DNA of 64,000 nucleotides. Origin: Bradyrhizobium sp. 141. Its GTDB lineage: Bacteria > Pseudomonadota > Alphaproteobacteria > Rhizobiales > Xanthobacteraceae. A model generated the notes under the pieces. The model was not told the origin of the DNA, made no database searches, and saw nothing but the letters and a program-made list of their open reading frames with translations. The first letter of the stretch is position 1. Each line of letters starts with the position of its first letter. The stretch is from positions 496,001-560,000 of the forward strand of contig NZ_JADPKR010000013.1 of assembly GCF_023074055.1 (NCBI RefSeq). The letters are read 5' to 3'. The position numbers and the translations under genes were made by a program. Positions 18,047 through 28,361 of the stretch are shown here, piece by piece.

Positions 18047-18619
18047 TTACTTGATCTTGTCGTAAGCTGCCGCGAAATCACCCAGCGGCATCGGGATCGC
18101 GATGATCTCCTTGGCCATGTTCTGGAAGGAGACCTTGAGCTGCTTGCCCGATCGCAAGGCCGCGAGCAGGTCGGCCGCGATCGGGGTCGAGGCGTAACAA
18201 CCGCGGTTCTCGCAGGTCTGGATCTGGAGATCGACCGTCTTGCCTTCGTCGACCTGAAGCTTGGCGCCGACGGGAAGATTGAGGCCGAGCGGCAATTGCA
18301 GCAATGCAACCGGCGTGCGGGTGTCGGGCGCGATGCGGATGTTGACGAGGACGATGGTCTGGCCGGTCTTGGTCAGCACCGCGTTCTGCTCCATCGCGCA
18401 TTCGAGCGGCGCCTCGCGGCTCACGCTGGTGCAGCGCACGATCCAGCCGGGCTGCTGCGCCGGCGCACCGTCAGCCTGTGCTTGCGTCGGAGCTGGCGAG
18501 GGCTGTGCTGCCGGGACAGGGGAAGCTGCGTTCTTCTTCGCGCCTTGCTGCGCATGGGCGGCCCCCGTCGACAACAGGACCGCGGCGGCGAGGGCGACAA
18601 ATCGGGATTGCATGGGCAT
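18047..18619 (-). CDS. Invasion-associated locus B (IalB) family periplasmic protein
   Basis: A 190-residue exported protein with a signal peptide (MPMQSRFVALAAAVLLSTGAAHAQ) and a Pro/Ala-rich linker, then the IalB domain: WIVRCTS..., LECAMEQ, LPLGLNLPVGAKLQVDEG, QTCENRGCYAS, AAYDKI. The four cysteines probably form two disulfides. IalB was named in Bartonella, where it affects erythrocyte entry; in soil alphaproteobacteria the family is widespread and its role is unknown. The ATG at 18619 begins a normal signal peptide; longer versions run into the intergenic gap. It lies 65 bases after the RND permease gene on the same strand. Confidence 0.88.
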   Translation of the reverse strand: MPMQSRFVALAAAVLLSTGAAHAQQGAKKNAASPVPAAQPSPAPTQAQADGAPAQQPGWIVRCTSVSREAPLECAMEQNAVLTKTGQTIVLVNIRIAPDTRTPVALLQLPLGLNLPVGAKLQVDEGKTVDLQIQTCENRGCYASTPIAADLLAALRSGKQLKVSFQNMAKEIIAIPMPLGDFAAAYDKIK

Positions 18620-18683
18620 GGCGAAACCACGTTGGCGTGAACCGGGGGTCTCGCTGTAGCGTCGCGGGAGACGCGGCGCAAGC

Positions 18684-21600
18684 TTACTCGGCGGCTTCCT
18701 TGACGGTGCCGTGCTCGACCGTCTCTTGGCTGTCACCGTCACCCGGACGGCCCCAGCCCGAGAACCAGTTGTTGAGCTCGTCGAGATAGAGATAGACGAC
18801 GGGCGTGGTGAACAGCGTCAGCGCCTGGCTGACGATCAGGCCGCCGACCATGGCGTAGCCGAGCGGCTGGCGGATCTCGGCGCCGGTGCCGTGACCGAGC
18901 ATCAGCGGCACGCCGCCGAGCAGCGCGGCCATCGTCGTCATCATGATGGGGCGGAAGCGCAGCAGCGCGGCCTGGCGGATCGATTCCTCCGGCGTCTTGT
19001 GCTCGTCGCGTTCGGCGGCGATCGCAAAGTCGACCATCATGATGCCGTTCTTCTTCACGATGCCGATCAGGAGAATGATTCCGATCAACGCAATCAGGCT
19101 GAAGTCGAAGCCGGCCGCCATCAGGATCGCGAGCGCGCCGACGCCGGCCGAGGGCAGGGTCGACAGAATCGTGATCGGATGGATGTAGCTCTCGTAGAGG
19201 ATGCCGAGGATCAGATAGACCACGACGAGTGCGGCGAGGATCAGCAGCGGCACGGTGCCGAGCGACTGCTGGAAGGCCTGTGCGGTGCCCTGGAAGCTGG
19301 AATTGAGTGTCGGCGGCGTTCCGAGATCGGCCATCGCCTTCTGCACGGCCTCGGTCGCCTGGCCGAGGGCGATGCCCTGGGCGAGGTTGAAGCTGATCGT
19401 GATCGCCGGAAACTGGCCTTGATGGCTGATCGAGAGTGGGCGGACCGGATCGGTGGTCCAGGTCGCGAAGGTCGACAGCGGCACCTGTTCGCCGGTCAGC
19501 GGCGATTTCAGATAGAGCTTGTTCAATGTCTCGAGACTGCCCTGCATTTCCGGCAGGACTTCGAGGATCACCTTGTAGGTGTTGAGCTGAGTGAAATACT
19601 GCGTAACCTGCCGCTGTCCGAAGGCGTCATACAGCGTGTCGTCGATCATCTGCGGCTGGATGCCGTAGCGCGAAGCGGTGTCGCGGTTGATCTTGAGCTG
19701 GACGGTGGTGCCCTGCGTCTGCTGGTCGGTCGCGACGTCGCGCAGCTGCGGCAGCGTCTGCATCTTGGAGAGGATTTTTGGCGCCCATTCGTTGAGCTCC
19801 TCCAGATTGGCGTCCTGCAGCGTGAATTCGAACTGCGTACGGGTCGGCCGACCGCCGAGCCGGACGTCCTGGGCCGCCTGCATGTAGAGGCGGGCGCCGG
19901 GCACCTTGTCGAACTGCGGACGCAGCCGCGCGATGATCTCCTGCGCCGAGGCCTGGCGCTGGTCGCGCGGCTTCAGCGTGATGAACAAATTGCCGTTGTT
20001 GCCGGCGCGGCCGCTGCCGCCGATTGCCATGGCAATGCTGGCAATGTCGGGATCGGCCATGATGATCTTGCCGAGCTGCTCCTGGCGTCTGACCATCTCC
20101 TTGAACGAAATGTCCTGCGAGGCCTCGGATGTGGCCGTGATGAGGCCGACGTCCTGTTGCGGGAAGAAGCCCTTCGGAATCAGGACGAACAGGTAAATCG
20201 ACAACCCGAGCGTGGCGAAGAAGATCGCCAGCGTGGTGCGGCGCCAGGCCAAGGCGTGGTCGAGCACGTATTCGTAGCCGCGCAGCATCCCGTCGAAGGC
20301 GCGCTCGCTCCATTGGTAGAACCTGCCGTGGGTCACCTCGCCATGCGCGCGCAGGAAGCGCGAGGCCATCATCGGCGTCAGCGTCAGCGACACGAACATC
20401 GAGACGAAGATGGTCATCGCCAGCACCACGGCGAACTCGCGGAACAGGCGCCCGATGATGCCGCCCATCAGCAGCAGGGGAATCAGCACCGCCACCAGCG
20501 AGATGCTGATCGAAACGATCGTGAAGCCGATTTCCTTGGAGCCCTTGAAGGCGGCCACCATGGGCGAGTCGCCTTCCTCGATGTAGCGGGTGATGTTCTC
20601 GAGCATCACGATGGCGTCGTCGACCACGAATCCGACCGCAATGGTGAGCGCCATCAGCGACAAATTGTCGAGCGAATAGCCGACCACCCACATCAAGGCG
20701 CACGCGCCCAACAACGCCAATGGCACCGTCACCGTGGGAATGACGGTGGCCCAGAAGCTGCGCAGGAAGATGAAGATGACCATGACCACGAGCGCGATGG
20801 TCAGGAGCAGGGTGAACTGGACGTCTTCGACCGCGGCACGGATTGTCGTGGTGCGGTCGCTGATCAGCTCGATCTTGATTGCGGGCGGAATAGCAGCCAC
20901 CAGCCGGGGCAGGGTGGCCTTGATGCGGTCGACCGTCTCGATGACGTTGGCACCGGGCTGCTTGAATATCACCAGGAACACGCCGCGCTTGCCGTTGGCC
21001 CAGGCTGCCTGCTTGGCGTCTTCGGCGGCGCTGACCGCCTGGCCGATGTCACGGATGCGCAACGGACCGCCGTTGCGATAGGCGATGATGACGTCGTTCC
21101 AGTCCTTCGCGTGCGTGAGCTGGTCGTTGGCGTAGATCGTATAGGCGCGCTTCTCGCCGTCGATATTGCCCTTGGGGCTGTCGACCGTGGTGATCGCGAT
21201 CGCACTGCGCACGTCTTCCAGCGACAGGCCCTTTGCCACGAGCTTGCCGGGATCGACCTGAATGCGGATCGAAGGTTTCTGCTGGCCGCCGATGAAGACC
21301 TGCGCGACGCCCGAAAGCTGGCTGATCTGCTGGGCGAGCTGGGCGTCGACGGCGTCGCTGACGCTGGTCAAGGGCAGCGTCTCGGAGGTTGCCGACAGCA
21401 GCAGGATCGGGGCGTCCGCAGGGTTGACCTTGCGGTAGGTCGGCGGCGAGGGCAGATTCTTCGGCAGTTGGCCGCTGGCGGCGTTGATGGCACCCTGGAC
21501 GTCGTTGGCGGCGCCGTCGATGCTGCGATTGAGGTCGAACTGGATGGTGATTGACGCCGTGCCCAGGTAGCTCGTCGAGGTCATCTGGGCGATGCCGGGG

Positions 21601-21830
21601 ATCTGGGCGAATTGCCGTTCGAGCGGCTGCGCCACTGACGAGGCCATCGTCTCGGGGCTGCCGCCGGGCAGGTTGGCCGTGATCTGGATGGTCGGAAAGT
21701 CCACCTGCGGCAGCGGCGCGACCGGCAGCAGCGGGTAGGCGACGAGGCCGACGAACAGGATGCCGGCCATCAGCAGCGAGGTGCCGATGGGATAACGGAT
21801 GAAAGGTGCCGAAATCCCGCCCTCGGTCAT
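18684..21830 (-). CDS. RND multidrug efflux permease, MdtB/MdtC-like
   Basis: A 1048-residue inner-membrane proton/drug antiporter, distinct from the MexF-like pump near 4-7 kb. The N-terminal FIRYPIGTSLLMAGILFVG and PLLPVAPLPQVDFPTIQITA mark the MdtBC/MuxBC branch. The TM4 pair is GFVVDDAIVMLENI and the TM10 element GIVKKNGIMMVDFA. MdtB and MdtC normally work as heteromers, but only one permease gene is present here, so this pump is probably a homotrimer. The ATGA overlap with the upstream adaptor gene indicates translational coupling. No outer-membrane factor is adjacent. Confidence 0.93.
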   Translation of the reverse strand: MTEGGISAPFIRYPIGTSLLMAGILFVGLVAYPLLPVAPLPQVDFPTIQITANLPGGSPETMASSVAQPLERQFAQIPGIAQMTSTSYLGTASITIQFDLNRSIDGAANDVQGAINAASGQLPKNLPSPPTYRKVNPADAPILLLSATSETLPLTSVSDAVDAQLAQQISQLSGVAQVFIGGQQKPSIRIQVDPGKLVAKGLSLEDVRSAIAITTVDSPKGNIDGEKRAYTIYANDQLTHAKDWNDVIIAYRNGGPLRIRDIGQAVSAAEDAKQAAWANGKRGVFLVIFKQPGANVIETVDRIKATLPRLVAAIPPAIKIELISDRTTTIRAAVEDVQFTLLLTIALVVMVIFIFLRSFWATVIPTVTVPLALLGACALMWVVGYSLDNLSLMALTIAVGFVVDDAIVMLENITRYIEEGDSPMVAAFKGSKEIGFTIVSISISLVAVLIPLLLMGGIIGRLFREFAVVLAMTIFVSMFVSLTLTPMMASRFLRAHGEVTHGRFYQWSERAFDGMLRGYEYVLDHALAWRRTTLAIFFATLGLSIYLFVLIPKGFFPQQDVGLITATSEASQDISFKEMVRRQEQLGKIIMADPDIASIAMAIGGSGRAGNNGNLFITLKPRDQRQASAQEIIARLRPQFDKVPGARLYMQAAQDVRLGGRPTRTQFEFTLQDANLEELNEWAPKILSKMQTLPQLRDVATDQQTQGTTVQLKINRDTASRYGIQPQMIDDTLYDAFGQRQVTQYFTQLNTYKVILEVLPEMQGSLETLNKLYLKSPLTGEQVPLSTFATWTTDPVRPLSISHQGQFPAITISFNLAQGIALGQATEAVQKAMADLGTPPTLNSSFQGTAQAFQQSLGTVPLLILAALVVVYLILGILYESYIHPITILSTLPSAGVGALAILMAAGFDFSLIALIGIILLIGIVKKNGIMMVDFAIAAERDEHKTPEESIRQAALLRFRPIMMTTMAALLGGVPLMLGHGTGAEIRQPLGYAMVGGLIVSQALTLFTTPVVYLYLDELNNWFSGWGRPGDGDSQETVEHGTVKEAAE

Positions 21831-22996
21831 TCCTGTCGAACCTTGTTCTGGGCCGGATCCGAGCTCGCCACCGCTGTCGAGACGAGGCTTCCGGGCTGCA
21901 CCTTGAACTGACCGCCGGTGATGACCTGCTGCCCGGGGATCAGGCCTTCATCGACGACCGAGCGTCCGTCGATGCTGTAGCTGACCTTGATCTTGTGCAC
22001 TTCGGCCTTGTTGTCCTGATTGACGGTATAAGCGTACAGGCCGTTGGTCGAATGCTGGACCGCATCATCGGGAACCACGGTCGCATCTTTCAGCGTCCGC
22101 ACCAGAAGCCGCGTCGAAACCGACTGGCCCGGCCACAACGTGTGGTCCTTATTGTCGAAAACCGCCTTGAGCCGAATGGTCCCGCTGGTGGTGTCGACCT
22201 GGTTGTTGATGACCGCGAGCTTGCCCTCGGCCAGCGTCTTCTTGCCGTCGGTCGTGAAGGCGATCACTTTGAGCGCACCAGCCTGCTGGCCTTCGCTGAT
22301 ATAGGGGAGCTGGTCTTCCGGTGCCGTGAAGATCACGGTGATCGGCTCGACCTGCGAGATCGTGACGATGCCCGTCTGCGTCGAGGCGTTGACGATGTTG
22401 CCGATGTCGACCTGGCGGAGCCCTGCGACCCCCGTGATCGGCGCCTTGATCTGCGTGTAGTCGAGCTGGGTCTGGGCGTTGGCGATCGCGGCTTCGTCGG
22501 CGGCGATCTGGGCGGTGAGCTGGGCGACGGTGGAGCGCTGGGTATCGACCCGCTGCGCGGTCGCGAATTCGCCGAGCTTCATGGCGCGCTGAAGTTCGAG
22601 ATTGGCGTTGGCGAGGCTCGCCTCGTCCTGCGCCTTCTTGGCCTTGGCCTGGTCGAGCGCGGCTTGATAGGGGCGGGGATCGATCGCGACCAGAAGCTCG
22701 CCCTGCTGGACAATCTGGCCTTCCTTGAAGGCGAGTTTGTCGATCTGACCATCCACCCGGCTGCGGACCTGGACGGTGTTGAAGCCCTGAACCGTGCCGA
22801 GACCGGTCAGGTAGACCGGGAAGTCGACCTTCTGAACCGGCGCGACGCTCACGGGGACGGCGGACGGGCGGGGTGGACCCTTCTGGGCGGTCTGGGTTTT
22901 TCCGACTCCAGGCCCGAATTTCTGCCAACCATAGTAACCCGCGGAGGCCACGGCCGCGACGATCAGAAGCCAGAGGATCGGCCGGGACTTTTTCAT
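21827..22996 (-). CDS. RND efflux periplasmic adaptor, MdtA-like
   Basis: A 389-residue membrane fusion protein. It has a short N-terminal anchor (ILWLLIVAAVASAGYYGW), the first lipoyl half (VRSRVDGQIDKLAFKEGQIVQ), a coiled-coil hairpin rich in Ala, Gln and Glu, and the second lipoyl half (LDYTQIKAPITGVAGL), followed by the beta-barrel and membrane-proximal domains. It overlaps the permease start by four bases. A likely promoter and a TACAC-N11-GTGTA dyad are upstream at about 23066-23094, but no regulator gene is adjacent. Confidence 0.92.
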   Translation of the reverse strand: MKKSRPILWLLIVAAVASAGYYGWQKFGPGVGKTQTAQKGPPRPSAVPVSVAPVQKVDFPVYLTGLGTVQGFNTVQVRSRVDGQIDKLAFKEGQIVQQGELLVAIDPRPYQAALDQAKAKKAQDEASLANANLELQRAMKLGEFATAQRVDTQRSTVAQLTAQIAADEAAIANAQTQLDYTQIKAPITGVAGLRQVDIGNIVNASTQTGIVTISQVEPITVIFTAPEDQLPYISEGQQAGALKVIAFTTDGKKTLAEGKLAVINNQVDTTSGTIRLKAVFDNKDHTLWPGQSVSTRLLVRTLKDATVVPDDAVQHSTNGLYAYTVNQDNKAEVHKIKVSYSIDGRSVVDEGLIPGQQVITGGQFKVQPGSLVSTAVASSDPAQNKVRQE

Positions 22997-23065
22997 GTCG
23001 TCTCGTGTCGGCTCGTATGCCCTCAGCTACGAATTACGGGGCAATCGCAGGGTTCCAGCGCGTTT

Positions 23066-23094
23066 GTATAATACACGCCAAGTTCCAGTGTAAA
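23066..23094 (-). promoter_or_regulatory. Likely promoter and operator of the second RND operon
   Basis: Read on the minus strand, TTTACA (23094-23089) and TTATAC (23071-23066) are separated by 17 bases, a good sigma-70 layout about 70 bases before the adaptor start. An inverted repeat TACAC-N11-GTGTA (23072-23092) overlaps the spacer and -35. GTTCCAGCG at 23052 and GTTCCAGTG at 23082 are direct repeats 30 bases apart. The rest of the 22997-23372 gap shows no gene. Confidence 0.5.
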
Positions 23095-23372
23095 CAGCAC
23101 TATCAGTTGAGAATCCTAAACAATTGGAAAGCTTTGCACCACCTGGGCAGTGGTCTGGCGCGGCGGTGTGCAGTGCTGCATTTTCCCGGTCGGGTCGATC
23201 GGCGGGCAAGTCTTGTGCGGCACTCGCAGACGGTGTGCTCAACCTCGATGGCGCCGCGCCGAGCCGCAGCTCGGTGCCGGCGACAAGAACGGTTCTAAAT
23301 ACCGCGGAAGCTGTTTCGGTTGTCAGGAATTTCGGCATCGTCCATATCGGCGCCGCCACAAGGGAGCGCAGC

Positions 23373-23612
23373 ATGGACGAATTGAACGGCAAGCTGATCG
23401 CGTGTCAGATTCTGATCACGGGATTGATCGCGCGTGTGGCCAACGAGCAGCGCGATCCCTTGCGCTTCCTCACCGACTTCCGAGACGAGATCAAGGCCGT
23501 CGTGAATGGCGTCAACATCGCGGGGATGGACAACACCGATCGCGTGCGCGCGGTCGCGCAGAAGACCGTCGATGAATTGTTCTCGCTGATGAAGCCGCCG
23601 AGCAGCGATTGA
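23373..23612 (+). CDS. Small hypothetical cytoplasmic protein
   Basis: A 79-residue protein beginning MDELNGKLIACQILITGLIA. It is amphipathic and probably all-helical, with no membrane segment, metal motif or known domain. AGGGA lies seven bases before the ATG at 23373; the open frame upstream lacks codon character. It sits between the second RND operon (divergent) and the iron-uptake operon, with its own short unit. Function unknown. Confidence 0.6.
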   Translation: MDELNGKLIACQILITGLIARVANEQRDPLRFLTDFRDEIKAVVNGVNIAGMDNTDRVRAVAQKTVDELFSLMKPPSSD

Positions 23613-23653
23613 TGCTGAAAGCAAACCGTCAATTGCACGCAATTGGCGTCATC

Positions 23654-23715
23654 TTTAGAATGAGTCCAGCCTTAGTTTAGAACGATTTCAAACTGCAGTT
23701 TAGAATTGTTTTGAT
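23654..23715 (+). promoter_or_regulatory. Three TTTAGAA motifs, likely Irr/ICE-type iron control elements
   Basis: TTTAGAA occurs at 23654, 23676 and 23699, spaced 22 and 23 bases apart. The middle copy forms TTTAGAA-CGA-TTTCAAA and the third TTTAGAA-TTG-TTTTGAT, both degenerate forms of the dyad TTTAGAA-N3-TTCTAAA that the iron regulator Irr binds in Bradyrhizobium and relatives. They lie 105-165 bases before the TonB-dependent receptor start, where such control is expected. Confidence 0.65.
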
Positions 23716-23819
23716 CTGGATTGATTCAAGGGTTCTTGCGAGGCGCTCGCATTGACCCACTATTTTGCGGCCGATACCAACAACCCATCGTTCGTCGAAG
23801 TGAGTGAGCGAACAGGAAG

Positions 23820-26234
23820 ATGGGGCGTTTGGTAATGGGGCAGGTGGTCGCACCGAAGTCGTTGCGTTCGGTCGCAGCATTCGATCTGGGGAATGAAAAG
23901 TTCGCGGGCGTTTCCGGCAAGAAGGTCTCCGCGGTTGCGAGCTTGATCGCAGCGGCATCCGTGTCGAGCGGGGCGCAGGCGCAGCAGTCGAACCTGCCGC
24001 CGGTGACGGTCGACGCTCCTGTCGCGCGCCCGCGTCCGACAGCTTCGAAGCCTTCGCCGGAGCAAATCCGCGCCCGCAACGCGCTTCGTCGTGCCGCGCA
24101 ACGCGAGCAGGCGGCCCAGCAGGCGGCGCCGACTGCGCCGTCAGGCGCTCCCGATGGCAATCCATATGCCGATCCGGCCGCGCCCTACAAGGTCGACCAC
24201 GTCCAGGCCTCGGGCAAGTTTCCCGAGAAGATGCTGAACACGCCCAAGTCCATCACGGTGCTCAGCAAGGAAGTGCTCGAGGACAAGAACGCGACGACGC
24301 TGAAGGAGATTGGGCGCTCGACCGCAGGCGTGACGCTGGGCTCGGGCGAAGGCGGCAACGCGTTCGGCGACCGCTTCTTCATCCGCGGCTTCGACGCGCG
24401 CAACGACGTGTTCATCGACGGCATCCGCGATCCCGCCGTTTCCATCCGCGAGAACTTCTTCACCGAGCAGATCGAGATTCTGCGCGGGCCGGCATCCTCC
24501 TACGCCGGCCGCGGCACGGCCGGCGGCGCCATCAACATCGTCACCAAGCAGGCCGGTGATCGCAACTTCCAGCGCGTGGATTCCGAGTTCGGCACCGACC
24601 AGACCAAGCGTGTCACGCTCGACGTCAACCAGGTCATCGACCCGACCTTCTCGGTGCGCACCGGCGGCCTGTTCCAGGACGCCAACGTGGCCGGCCGCAA
24701 CTATGTGACCGACAATCGCTGGGGTACCTTCATCTCGACCAAATACACCCCGACCAGCGATATCAAGATCACCACGAACTATGTCCACACCGACCTCAGC
24801 GGTCTGCCGGATTTCGGCGTGCCCTTTTACAGGCAGGGTAACGTGCCGGTGACGTCGGCCGGCATTCCGCGCGGAAACTGGTACGGCTTCCTCAATCGCG
24901 ACTTCCAGACCGCGCGACAGGATTTCGGCACCGGCATCATCGAGTACAAGGTCAACGAGGCCATTACGCTGACCAGCAAGGTGCGCGGCGAGCATTCGGT
25001 GCTCAACTATATCGGCACGCTGCCGCAGAACCCGATTACGACCAGCCCCAATCCGCTGCTCTGGACCACGACGGCGAGCGCGCAGAGCCGGTATCAGAAC
25101 GTGGACGTGTGGGCCAACCAGAACGAGGCCACGTTCAAGCTCGACACCGGCGGGGTCAAGCACACCGCCGTGTTCGGCGTCGAGTATGCGAACGAGAACA
25201 TCTCGATCGACCGCTACGCCGGCCTCGCGTCGGAGCTGTCCGGCTCCGCCTTCACGAGCAGCGGCGCCGTCTCAGGGGTCAATCTCTACTCCCCCCAGTA
25301 CACCAACATTCCCTTCGGCATTCCGTCGCTCCTCGGAAATCCAACGCGCTACGGTGTCAACACCAGCAGCGTCTACGTCATGGACACCGCGAACTGGCAG
25401 GACACCATCATCGTCAACGGCGGCGTGCGCTACGACGGCTATAGCCAGAGCGCGTCGAACAATGCGAGCTATGTGAAACAGAACGCCGATCTGGTGAACT
25501 ACAATGTCGGCCTGGTCTACAAGCCGATGTCGATCGGCAGCATCTATGCAGCCTACGCGACCTCGGCCAATCCGTTCGGTTCTGAACTAGACGCGACCGC
25601 CACCGACTACGGCGGTGTTCCTCCCAACTCGACCCTCTTGCTCGGGCCCGAGCGCAACAAGGCAATCGAGCTCGGCACCAAATGGGAGCTCGCCGATCGC
25701 CACCTGCTGGTCACCGGTGCGCTGTTCCAGACCACCAAGGACAACGCGCGCGAGACCGTCGCCGGCCTGCTGACATCGGGCGCGGCCTATAGGATCCAGG
25801 GCATCGACATCGAAGCCGAGGGCAAGATCACCGATCGCTGGAGCATCTTTGGCGGCCTGGTGTTGATGCAGTCGAAGGTCACGCAGAGCGGCGTTGCCTC
25901 GAATCTCGGCCTGCAGCTTGCCAACGTTGCCCACCAGTCGTTCAGCATGCTGACCAAGTACAAGTTCGACGGCGGCTGGGAGCTCGGCGGGCAGGCGGTG
26001 TACCGCTCGAAGGTTTACGGCGGTACCTTTGCGGCCAACACCAACGAGCTGCCGAGCTATTGGCGCTTCGATGCGTTCGTCGAGAAGAAGATCGACCAGA
26101 ACTGGACCATGAAGTTCTACGCGCAGAACCTGACCAACAAGCTCTATTACGACTCGTTCTATCGCAGCGCGGTGCCGTTCGTGGCGGTGGCGCCGGGCCG
26201 GGCATTCTACGTCGTGACCACGGCGAAGTTCTGA
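23820..26234 (+). CDS. TonB-dependent siderophore receptor
   Basis: An outer-membrane receptor of about 804 residues for an iron chelate. Signal-like hydrophobic residues near 35-55 ([20 protein letters not shown]) are followed by a Pro-rich stretch. The plug domain comes next ([62 protein letters not shown]), and then a 22-strand barrel ending in F (YVVTTAKF). The block [16 protein letters not shown] resembles catecholate-type receptors linked to PiuC. ATG codons at 23820 and 23835 are both possible; AGGAAG is very close to the first. It heads an operon with PiuC, ExbB, ExbD and TonB and is likely iron-regulated. Confidence 0.93.
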   Translation: MGRLVMGQVVAPKSLRSVAAFDLGNEKFAGVSGKKVSAVASLIAAASVSSGAQAQQSNLPPVTVDAPVARPRPTASKPSPEQIRARNALRRAAQREQAAQQAAPTAPSGAPDGNPYADPAAPYKVDHVQASGKFPEKMLNTPKSITVLSKEVLEDKNATTLKEIGRSTAGVTLGSGEGGNAFGDRFFIRGFDARNDVFIDGIRDPAVSIRENFFTEQIEILRGPASSYAGRGTAGGAINIVTKQAGDRNFQRVDSEFGTDQTKRVTLDVNQVIDPTFSVRTGGLFQDANVAGRNYVTDNRWGTFISTKYTPTSDIKITTNYVHTDLSGLPDFGVPFYRQGNVPVTSAGIPRGNWYGFLNRDFQTARQDFGTGIIEYKVNEAITLTSKVRGEHSVLNYIGTLPQNPITTSPNPLLWTTTASAQSRYQNVDVWANQNEATFKLDTGGVKHTAVFGVEYANENISIDRYAGLASELSGSAFTSSGAVSGVNLYSPQYTNIPFGIPSLLGNPTRYGVNTSSVYVMDTANWQDTIIVNGGVRYDGYSQSASNNASYVKQNADLVNYNVGLVYKPMSIGSIYAAYATSANPFGSELDATATDYGGVPPNSTLLLGPERNKAIELGTKWELADRHLLVTGALFQTTKDNARETVAGLLTSGAAYRIQGIDIEAEGKITDRWSIFGGLVLMQSKVTQSGVASNLGLQLANVAHQSFSMLTKYKFDGGWELGGQAVYRSKVYGGTFAANTNELPSYWRFDAFVEKKIDQNWTMKFYAQNLTNKLYYDSFYRSAVPFVAVAPGRAFYVVTTAKF

Positions 26235-26236
26235 TC

Positions 26237-26926
26237 ATGTTGACGTGCCTGCCGGGCGTTCTCAGCAAGGATGATGTGGCGGATTTCCGCCGCATCATGG
26301 ACGCCAGCGAATGGGAGGACGGCCGCTCCACCGCCGGCGCGCAGTCGGCGATGGTCAAACGCAACGAGCAACTGCCGCCCGATAGCGAAGTCGCGAGAAA
26401 ACTCGGCAACCGCATCATCTCGGCGCTGACGTCGAATCCGCGTTTCATCGCGGCGGCAATCCCGCTCCAGATCTTCCCGCCGTTGTTCAACCGCTATGCG
26501 GCGAGCAGCGACCATCATTTCGGCCTGCATGTCGACAATGCGATCCGCGGTGACCGTCTGACCGGCCTTCGCATCCGCACAGACCTGTCGGTCACACTGT
26601 TCCTCGCCGAGCCGGAAGAGTACGACGGTGGCGAACTTGTGATCGAGGACACTTACGGCTCGCACGAAGTGAAGTTGCCAGCCGGCGACTGCGTGCTCTA
26701 TCCCTCGACCAGCCTCCATCTCGTCACCCCCGTGACGAGGGGAACGCGGGTTGCGTCTTTCTTCTGGCTTCAGAGCATGATACGGGACGATCAAGCCCGG
26801 AGCATGATCTTTGACCTCGACACCGCGATACAGGCGCTGGTGGAACGGCTCGGGCGTGACGATCCCGAAACGGTCAAATTGACGGGTATCTATCACAACC
26901 TCATTCGCTACTGGGCCGAAGTATGA
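26237..26926 (+). CDS. piuC: PKHD-type Fe(II)/2-oxoglutarate hydroxylase, PiuC-like
   Basis: A 229-residue dioxygenase of the PiuC/YbiX family. It opens [18 protein letters not shown]. The iron-binding HxD is in [11 protein letters not shown], the distal His in [10 protein letters not shown] and the 2-oxoglutarate-binding Arg in [11 protein letters not shown]. PiuC proteins are encoded beside siderophore receptors and are important for iron uptake, though the hydroxylated substrate has not been settled. The ATG at 26237 comes two bases after the receptor stop, and the stop overlaps the exbB start, so the operon is tightly coupled. Confidence 0.92.
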   Translation: MLTCLPGVLSKDDVADFRRIMDASEWEDGRSTAGAQSAMVKRNEQLPPDSEVARKLGNRIISALTSNPRFIAAAIPLQIFPPLFNRYAASSDHHFGLHVDNAIRGDRLTGLRIRTDLSVTLFLAEPEEYDGGELVIEDTYGSHEVKLPAGDCVLYPSTSLHLVTPVTRGTRVASFFWLQSMIRDDQARSMIFDLDTAIQALVERLGRDDPETVKLTGIYHNLIRYWAEV

Positions 26927-27891
26927 AGACCATGACCTCAAAAGCAAGCCTTGCCGCAGCCGCGATGCTGGCGGCCGCCTGGTTCGCATCTCCTGTTTCC
27001 GCCCAGACGCAAACCCCGGCGGCACCGGCGCAATCGGCGGCTCAGCCGGTCCCGGCCGGTCCGGCTCCGGCCGTGACTGCACCTGCCGCCCCGGCGCCTT
27101 CGGCTTCGACGGCAACCGCCCCGACTGCTCCGACGGCGTCCCTCGCGGCCACCGTTTCGACCACCGCCAAGCCCGATGCGGCGGCCGCCGTCGCGCCGGC
27201 GATGAAGGAACTGTCGCCCTGGGTCATGTTCATGTCGGCAGACGTCATCGTGAAGGCGGTGATGATCGGGCTCGCCTTCGCATCGCTGATGACCTGGACC
27301 GTCTTCATCGCCAAATCGGTCGAACTGTCGGTTGCATCCACCAAGCTTCGTTCGGCGCTGAAGAAGATTTCGGAGACGCGCTCGCTTGCGGAAGCGCAGA
27401 TGGCGCTCGGAGCCAAGGAGGGGATTCTGCCGTCCTTCCTGGCGGCGGCCCTGCGCGAGGCGCGGATGTCGGCCGGCCTGTCCAGCGATGCCGGCATCAA
27501 GGAGCGCGCGGCCTCCAGCTTTTCCGAGATCGTGCGCGCCGAGGCACGGCGCATCCGGATCGGCATGGGCGTGCTCGCGACCATCGGCTCGACGTCCCCC
27601 TTCGTCGGCCTGTTCGGCACGGTCTGGGGTATCATGAACAGCTTCATCGGCATCTCGAAGTCGCAGACCACGAATCTCGCCGTCGTTGCGCCCGGCATCG
27701 CCGAGGCGCTGCTCGCCACCGCGATCGGCCTCGTCGCCGCGATCCCCGCCGTCATCATCTACAACCACTTCTCGCGCGTGACGAAGGGCTATCTCGAGCT
27801 TGTCAGCCGCGCCTCGGGCGCCGCGGGCCGGCTGCTCTCGCGTGATCTCGACCGCAGCCACGGCAGCGTGCATTCGCGCGCAGCGGAGTGA
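26923..27891 (+). CDS. exbB: ExbB, TonB-system energiser (long form)
   Basis: A 322-residue inner-membrane protein that forms the proton channel with ExbD to power TonB. It has an N-terminal signal-like segment ([17 protein letters not shown]), a long Ala/Pro/Thr linker (residues about 25-95), then the MotA/TolQ/ExbB core: first helix [21 protein letters not shown], and the two C-terminal helices [21 protein letters not shown] and [23 protein letters not shown]. The extended periplasmic N-terminus is common in alphaproteobacteria. Its ATG overlaps the piuC stop by four bases. Confidence 0.95.
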   Translation: MKTMTSKASLAAAAMLAAAWFASPVSAQTQTPAAPAQSAAQPVPAGPAPAVTAPAAPAPSASTATAPTAPTASLAATVSTTAKPDAAAAVAPAMKELSPWVMFMSADVIVKAVMIGLAFASLMTWTVFIAKSVELSVASTKLRSALKKISETRSLAEAQMALGAKEGILPSFLAAALREARMSAGLSSDAGIKERAASSFSEIVRAEARRIRIGMGVLATIGSTSPFVGLFGTVWGIMNSFIGISKSQTTNLAVVAPGIAEALLATAIGLVAAIPAVIIYNHFSRVTKGYLELVSRASGAAGRLLSRDLDRSHGSVHSRAAE

Positions 27892-27894
27892 ACC

Positions 27895-28350
27895 ATGGCC
27901 GTTTCGCTCGCAGACAACGATGACGACGACGATTTCTCGGAAACGCATGACATCAACGTCACGCCGTTCATCGACGTCATCCTGGTCCTGCTGATCATCT
28001 TCATGGTCGCAGCTCCGCTCTCCACGGTCGACCTGCCGATCGATCTGCCGACGTCGAGCGCGACGCCGCAGAAGAAGCCGGACAAGCCGACCTATCTCAG
28101 CATCAAGCCCGATCTGACGCTTGCCATCGGGGAAAACACGGTCCACCGGGCCGAGTTGATCGGGACGCTCGACGGATTGTCCGACATGAGCAAGGACAAG
28201 TACGTCTTCCTGCGCGCCGACAAGTCGGTGCCGTATGGGGAGTTGATGGGCATCATGGAGCTCTTGCGCTCAGGCGGCTATACGCGGGTGAAACTGGTGG
28301 CGCTGGAAGGCGCTCCTGGCGCGCCTGCGGCAGGCGCCGCTCAGCCTTAA
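27895..28350 (+). CDS. exbD: ExbD, TonB-system energiser
   Basis: A 151-residue single-pass inner-membrane protein with a short acidic cytoplasmic N-terminus ([18 protein letters not shown]), one membrane helix ([17 protein letters not shown]) carrying the essential Asp, and a periplasmic domain ([34 protein letters not shown]). It partners ExbB, whose stop is three bases upstream. A short Ala/Gly/Pro tail ends the protein. Confidence 0.95.
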   Translation: MAVSLADNDDDDDFSETHDINVTPFIDVILVLLIIFMVAAPLSTVDLPIDLPTSSATPQKKPDKPTYLSIKPDLTLAIGENTVHRAELIGTLDGLSDMSKDKYVFLRADKSVPYGELMGIMELLRSGGYTRVKLVALEGAPGAPAAGAAQP

Positions 28351-28361
28351 GAAGGCCCGCA

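Noticed and set aside
18711..21554. Very long open frame on the plus strand opposite the RND permease gene
   Set aside because: The composition is full of Asp, Arg, Gly and His as expected from reading a GC-rich gene backwards; the permease on the other strand has clear family motifs.
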